A stretch of DNA of 64,000 nucleotides from Dichomitus squalens LYAD-421 SS1 (taxonomy: Eukaryota; Basidiomycota; Agaricomycetes; Polyporales; Polyporaceae). The notes under the pieces were generated by a model, which had not been told where the DNA came from, did not search any database, and was given only the letters and a program-made list of their open reading frames with translations. Where the stretch lies: positions 998,084 to 1,062,083 of the forward strand of contig NW_006766888.1 in assembly GCF_000275845.1 (NCBI RefSeq). The letters run 5' to 3'. A program made the position numbers and the translations under genes. Positions 59,043-64,000 of this stretch are shown here, piece by piece (positions within the stretch are counted from its first letter, which is position 1; every line of letters starts with the position of its first letter).

Positions 59043-62000
59043 CTAGGAGGATACTACAGGCTGGATACGGGCGACCTCTGTGCACCGGCCGCACAGCTCG
59101 TCGGCGGCGGGACGGGTGTATGTCCAACAGCGGGGGCACTTCTCCAGGGCAGCTGGGCGAACCGCGATCTCTATCTCGGTTCCTACACAACGCATCAGGT
59201 CAGGCAATACCGAGCAGTCAGCTGCAGACGCACCGTCTATCTCGAGCGTATCCCTGTATTGCCAGGCAGGAGCGGCATCCAGGTTCCTGTCGCAGAGGGT
59301 TACGCCAGACACGCCAAATAGCGACTTGAGCGTCGTCTCCTCGCGTCCCAGAACGTCGATGACGTCTGAGGTCGCGGCCGTCGAGACGCTCACCGCCACG
59401 TCCGCGGATAGGGAGCTCTTCACGACGCCGTCTTTGCGAGCCTGCTCGAGGAGCGAGTTGACTTTGGAACGGATGCGGAACAGCTTGTCCATGTCCGCCT
59501 CGGCCTGTACGTCAACGAACTCGTTCGGCTGCCGGTAGGTGTTAGCGCCAGCCGCCCCAGGCAAAGAATCATATTTGCCGACGTACCAGAGGCGTCCACC
59601 GCGTCACGAACACAGACGGGGCATCAGGTCCGTACAGCGTCTGATGGATCTCCTCGGCAAGGTGCGGCAGCACGGGCGCGAGGACTCTCGTCATCGTCGT
59701 CAGCACCTGGTCCAGGACAGTGAGGACCCTCCGGCGCTCGATGCCGTCTTCACGGTCCGCGTAAAGGCAGTCCTTGTTCACGTCGAAGTAGAACGATGAC
59801 AGCGTGATGTTCGCAAAGTAAGACAGCTCGTTGATGACTGCATGGCCCACCCGTCAATTCCTCACCCTCTCTCACGAACTCGCAGTGTACAGGAAGTGTA
59901 CGCACCCTGAGGGAAGTTGTACGCCTCGTACCCAGCCCTGGCAACGGCATCGAGCTTGTGCAGCCGATGCAGAACATACCTGTCCGCCAGGCCCAGCTCC
60001 CCGCGCTCCACCTTCTTCTCGAATGGCCGGTCCCCGAGGCTGCCCAGAATGAACCGCGACGAGTTCCTGATCTTGCGCATCGTCTCCGCGCACTGCTGCA
60101 GTACCGTCGGCCCGATCGTCATGTCCTTGCCGAACTCGACCGTCGCGACCCATAGGCGCAATATGTCCACGCCATACGCCTTGTCGTGCTTGCCCGCGCC
60201 TCCGTTGATGACAGTCAGGGGGCTGACGACATTCCCGAGCGACTTGCTCATCTTCTTGCCCTGCTCGTCGAGCACCATCCCGTGCGTGATCAGCGTCGAG
60301 TAGGGCGCGGTGCGTTTGCGCGCTTCGGACGTTGCGGCCCCAAGGGAGGTCAGGAGGAGGCTCTGGAACCACCCGCGGTGCTGGTCGGTGCCTTCGAGGC
60401 AGACGTCTGAGCCGAACGTCCGGCTGGGCTTTGCACCGGTCTGCGTCTGCGAGGCGTAGAGGTCCTCGAGCGTGCTCCATGCTGTCCCGCTGTCGAACCA
60501 CACGTCCATCGTGTCCGTGCTCTTCTTCCATAGCTCGTCGAGCTCCGCGTCAGTTAAGCCTTCGCGCCGCGAAAGGGGCACGAACGCAGACACAGGCCCG
60601 TCCCACCAGTAGCGGGGGCCATGCGCGCGGAGGACGGCGAGGATGTGCGTCAAGGAGTCGGAGTCGAGCACCGCGGCGTTGGAGGGAAGGTGATAGAGTG
60701 CTGGGATGGGGACGCCCCACACGCGCTGGCGGGAGATGCACCATTCGGAGCGGGAGCGGACGAAGGACTCAAGGCGGTTGCGCGCTATGGGGCGAGGGAC
60801 GCGTCAATACGAGGAATAACGGGGAATAGGATAGCAGAAGTTGACTCACAGATGGCGGGCACGAAGTTGACGTCCTGGAGCGCGGTGATGGCGTCGTCCT
60901 TGATATCGTCCAAATTCGCGAACCACTGCGAGGTAGCACTATCCGCAACTGCCACGTAAGCCCCTTGCCATCACGAACACAACTAAAAGGGATACTGCTA
61001 CTAACAGGGTAATCACAGGCTTGGCCGTCTTCCAGTCGTACGGGTAGCGGTGCTTGAACCGCTGGACCTTCCGCAGCGCGCCGATCTTCGTGAGCAGCGC
61101 GACGATCGCCCTGCCGCCATCGGACAAGACGTCCTTCGCCACGAGCTCGCTAGCAGCCTCCTTCCCAATGACGTCCGCAACGTCCTCCGTGAATTGACCT
61201 AACCCGTTCACGTGGCAAATAATTTCGCGACTGCTGTTCGGGGCAGGCACCGGGGTGGACGCCGTGGAAGAGGCGATAGGCGCAGAAGTAATGAGACCGA
61301 GGGTCTGCATGACGGCGTAGTCTTCCGCACCGTGCGCTGGGGCACAATGGACGAGGCCTGTGCCGGAGTCGTTCGTAACGTGCGGGGAGGCGATGATCGG
61401 CAGGGAGGGCAACGTCGTGGATAACTCGTGCAGGGGTGCGAAGATGGGACGGTAGGCCGCTCCAACGAGCTCCGATCCTAGGCAACGCTCAGTAACGAGA
61501 CCGCATATAATCACGAAGCTTACGTACCGCTAATATCTCCCAACGGCTCTAGGGACGACGCAAAGAGACCGGAGACAGACTTGAGGGCGTCTTCACGATC
61601 AGTGGCATAGATGAGAACAGTTTCGGAATTGTCCTCGCCCTTAATCGAAGCGACACGGTACAGCATATCTGTGTTGGCGGCGATTGCCTATGGGCCAACC
61701 ACCCTGTCAGCATATATGCGCCCCAATCGGCGCGCGCTGAACCCACCATATTTGCAGTAAGCGTCCAGGGCGTTGTGGTCCATACAAGCAACGAAACCTT
61801 CTCCTTCCCAGCAATCAGAGCACGCAAAGCTTCAGATATGTTGTTGCTGGTGAGGTCGAGTGGGAACGTGACGTATACTGAGTGGGAGACGTGCGCGTCG
61901 TTATATTCCAATTCAGCTTCCGCAAGGGCAGAACGAGACGACGGAGAGTAGTGCACAGGACGGTGTTGACGATATATCAATCCCTTCTCAACCATAGTCT

Positions 62001-62982
62001 TGAAGATCTCGAGTTGCCGCAATTCATATTCCGGGTCTGGGTGCCCCGGATGTCAGTGGACGGTACGTGTCAATATATGCGCAGGTACCGACCCAGTGTC
62101 CGGTAGGTCGTGTCAAGCCCCCAGTTGGCCATGATGCCGAATTCCTGGAACTGTGCCATCTGAGAAGCGACTTCCTTCCGTGCGCACTTCTCGGCTTCCT
62201 CACGAACTTGGGAAGGCGTTAGCTCGTTCACGTCAACCTGCTGATATATGAGACTCGGTGCTAGACGAAGGGCGCATTACGTACTCCGAGCTGTTTGAGG
62301 ACCTTGTTCTCGATAGGGAGTCCATGGCAGTCCCAACCAGGGTGGTAACTTGACATGGTCGGTCAGTGGACATCACATTCGGGTGACCAGCATCGTACTT
62401 ACTGAACACGGTGACCCAAGGAAACATGATAACGATTTATGACATCCTTGAGAATTTTGTTCAAAGCATGTCCTGACGGCGAGCGGGTCAGCGCAACAAC
62501 TTCGTGAGAGAAGGCGAGCCGATCGCAGACATCCGTACAGCTCCGAGATGCGCTCGAAGTGCATGGCAGGAGAAAGAGCGATTGTAAAGGGACATAATGT
62601 AGCTATTGTGGAAGTTATAACCAACCGATGTGAAGGTCACCGTTGGCATACGGGGGTCCGTCAAGGAAGACAAACAGCGGGCCATTGGCATGTCGGGACT
62701 ATGGAGGAAAGTCAGTAGATGACTTTGGCTGGGTTGCCAGCAGGCGCCAACCTGCCATTGGTAAAGACCGTCGGTCGTCTTGGTCTTGATGCTTGGATCC
62801 TTGGACGGGTCATTGTACAAGGGGAAGCTAGTTTTGGGAAGGAGCAGCGTGTCAGCCCAGCGGGGAGCAGACTGCTGGTCCTGAGCGGTCTGCGATGGTG
62901 GGCGGGAGGAGAGACATCTACGAGACCATTGGCGAGTAGAGCAGAGTCGTGGGCCCGGGCTGAGAAGAGACCAGCGGGGCAT
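59043..62982 (-). CDS. ISM1: Mitochondrial isoleucyl-tRNA synthetase
   Basis: Charges mitochondrial tRNA-Ile. Twelve exons on the minus strand: 62982-62752, 62698-62626, 62472-62403, 62348-62285, 62240-62093, 62036-61747, 61687-61528, 61477-61006, 60938-60850, 60784-59906, 59837-59587 and 59528-59043. They give 1070 residues. The start is Arg/Ser-rich (presequence). Class I signature HIGH is at 100-103 after [15 protein letters not shown] is at 710-714. The editing domain carries WTTTPWTL and [20 protein letters not shown] and [12 protein letters not shown] are typical of bacterial-type IleRS. The C-terminal zinc site has CPRC and CGRC. The start at 62982 is the first in-frame ATG; non-ATG extension is possible. 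The acceptor of exon 12 could also be 27 bases further in. Confidence 0.93.
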
Positions 62983-63229
62983 GGACCGGAGAGCGAGCCT
63001 GAGCCGGGGACGAGACAAAGCAAGGCTGCTGGCGCCTACTCCCCGCGACGCGCACAGAAGCACCGGTCACGTGGCTAACGCGCTTGTGCCGAGCGTGTTA
63101 TTTTGTTGTATTTGGTGGCTGGTGTTGAACAAAACTAGCCGGGTCGTCGGCGTCAGTGCTCATCCACATCCAACTCTGTCCTACTCCATCCTGTACGCCT
63201 AATTCCACAAGACCTCTGCTGTCTCTTTC

Positions 63230-64000
63230 ATGTCTTCAGCCATCCCAGTAAGTGTCCTACAGTCTTAAGCAACCATTTTCGTGGGTGCTCAACGTCGTTC
63301 GTATCAGACACGGCGTGTGACGCGGGCTGCCGGTCGCACCACCGTCCTTAAAGACAAGGAGAATGCAACAGCACGTCCTGGACGTACAGCAGCCTCCCGC
63401 GCGAAACCCCCATCCACACAAGCCGCCGCAGAGAAACCAGAGAATGTAAAGCCGCCAGGGCTCATCCGCGCTACCGCCTCCACCGCAGCCACCAGGGCAA
63501 AGTCCATTGGTGTCGCTGCTTCCAAGGCCGACCCTGTTCCCCAGGTCAAGCGCAAGCGCGAGGCCCTCGGCGAGGTTCCGAAGCCCCCGGAGAACAAGGC
63601 CAAGGCCAGCGTCGGGACGTCAGATCTCAAGGGCAAGGAACGAGTCAAGGAGATCAAGGAGAAGTTTGAGGGAGTCATTCTCCAGAAGACGACCACGACA
63701 ACCACTGCCCGTAAGCCCCTTCGCACTGTTGTCGGTACGACAACTACAACCACTGTCACAACGACAGCGACGCGTCGTACTCGGACGGCCGCACATGGGT
63801 CTCAAGCGCAAGGTCTGAAACCACTGCGCGAGGATGACGAGGACGCTATGGCTGTGGACCATCCGCCCCCTCCGCCCATTCCCTCACCAAAACGGTTCGT
63901 TGCTGCTCGCGAAGCTGTTCGTTCTGGCGTTCCCGCAGCGTCGAAAGTGCCCCGGCGCATCGCTCGGACATCAAAACCGGACGATGACGAAGAGGAGGTG
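63230..64000 (+). CDS. B-type (G2/mitotic) cyclin, N-terminal part
   Basis: The gene continues past the window end. Exon 1 is 63230-63247 (MSSAIP); exon 2 begins at 63308 and is open to 64000, for 237 residues so far. The visible part is a disordered basic region typical of B-cyclin N-termini: PTRRVTRAAGR, then a KEN box in DKENAT and a destruction-box-like REALGEVPK in KRKREALGEV. Both are signals for APC/C-driven degradation at mitosis. A Thr-rich stretch and a Pro run (PPPPPIP) follow. The cyclin fold itself is not in the window, so the call rests on the degrons and composition. Head to head with IleRS, 247 bp apart. Confidence 0.65.

Noticed and set aside
1..64000. Biosynthetic gene cluster around the NRPS-like gene at the left end
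   Set aside because: The adenylation-carrier-reductase protein is plainly Lys2, and its neighbours are unrelated housekeeping genes.

Overview
The window is nuclear DNA of a filamentous basidiomycete, most likely an agaricomycete. Evidence: intron-dense genes with about 45-90 bp introns, donors mostly GTRNGT and acceptors YAG, a fungal lysine-biosynthesis gene (LYS2), a fungal-only WOPR (Gti1/Pac2) regulator and a mitochondrial bacterial-type IleRS. No rRNA, CRISPR, bacterial operon, complete transposon or viral gene was found. I rebuilt exons by hand; for most genes every exon phase closes and the protein runs unbroken from ATG to stop.

Layout. 1.5-6.1 kb (-): LYS2 aminoadipate reductase. 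6.8-9.1 kb (+): RBR E3 ubiquitin ligase. 9.4-11.8 kb (-): mitochondrial DEAD-box helicase, back to back with a KH-domain RNA-binding protein (+, 12.0-13.6 kb). 14.1-15.8 kb (+): 3-beta-HSD-like dehydrogenase. 17.7-19.9 kb (+): histidine acid phosphatase. 20.7-23.6 kb (+): ACSF2-type acyl-CoA ligase. 24.2-25.7 kb (+): zinc alcohol dehydrogenase. 26.1-28.3 kb (-): DUF155/RMND1-like protein, divergent from a DNAJC11-like J-protein (+, 28.7-31.6 kb). 31.6-36.0 kb: gene-poor. 36.0-37.6 kb (+): WOPR transcription factor. 37.6-41.9 kb: gene-poor. 41.9-44.6 kb (-): MutY adenine DNA glycosylase, divergent from an Erv29/SURF4 cargo receptor (+, 45.1-46.3 kb). 46.3-49.9 kb: gene-poor. 49.9-51.3 kb (+): multi-pass membrane protein (DUF1774-like). 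51.6-54.3 kb (+): Enp2/NOL10 ribosome-biogenesis factor. 54.6-56.9 kb (-): coiled-coil, His-rich protein of unknown role. 57.3-58.3 kb (+): DJ-1. 59.0-63.0 kb (-): mitochondrial isoleucyl-tRNA synthetase, divergent from a B-type cyclin (+) that runs off the window end.

The genes are mostly housekeeping and do not form a metabolic cluster. Several act in or at mitochondria (helicase, ACSF2-like ligase, DUF155 and DNAJC11-like proteins, IleRS). Many are arranged as head-to-head pairs sharing 200-740 bp upstream regions.

The most unusual signal is in splicing. The acyl-CoA ligase contains an intron that appears to start ATAAGT and end AC (U2-type 'AT-AC II'), and the same gene has a 10-nt microexon. 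Two other genes each use a GC-AG intron with the donor GCAAGT. 11- and 12-nt microexons occur in the DJ-1 and DUF155 genes. The WOPR regulator lies alone between two 4.3-kb gene-poor flanks.
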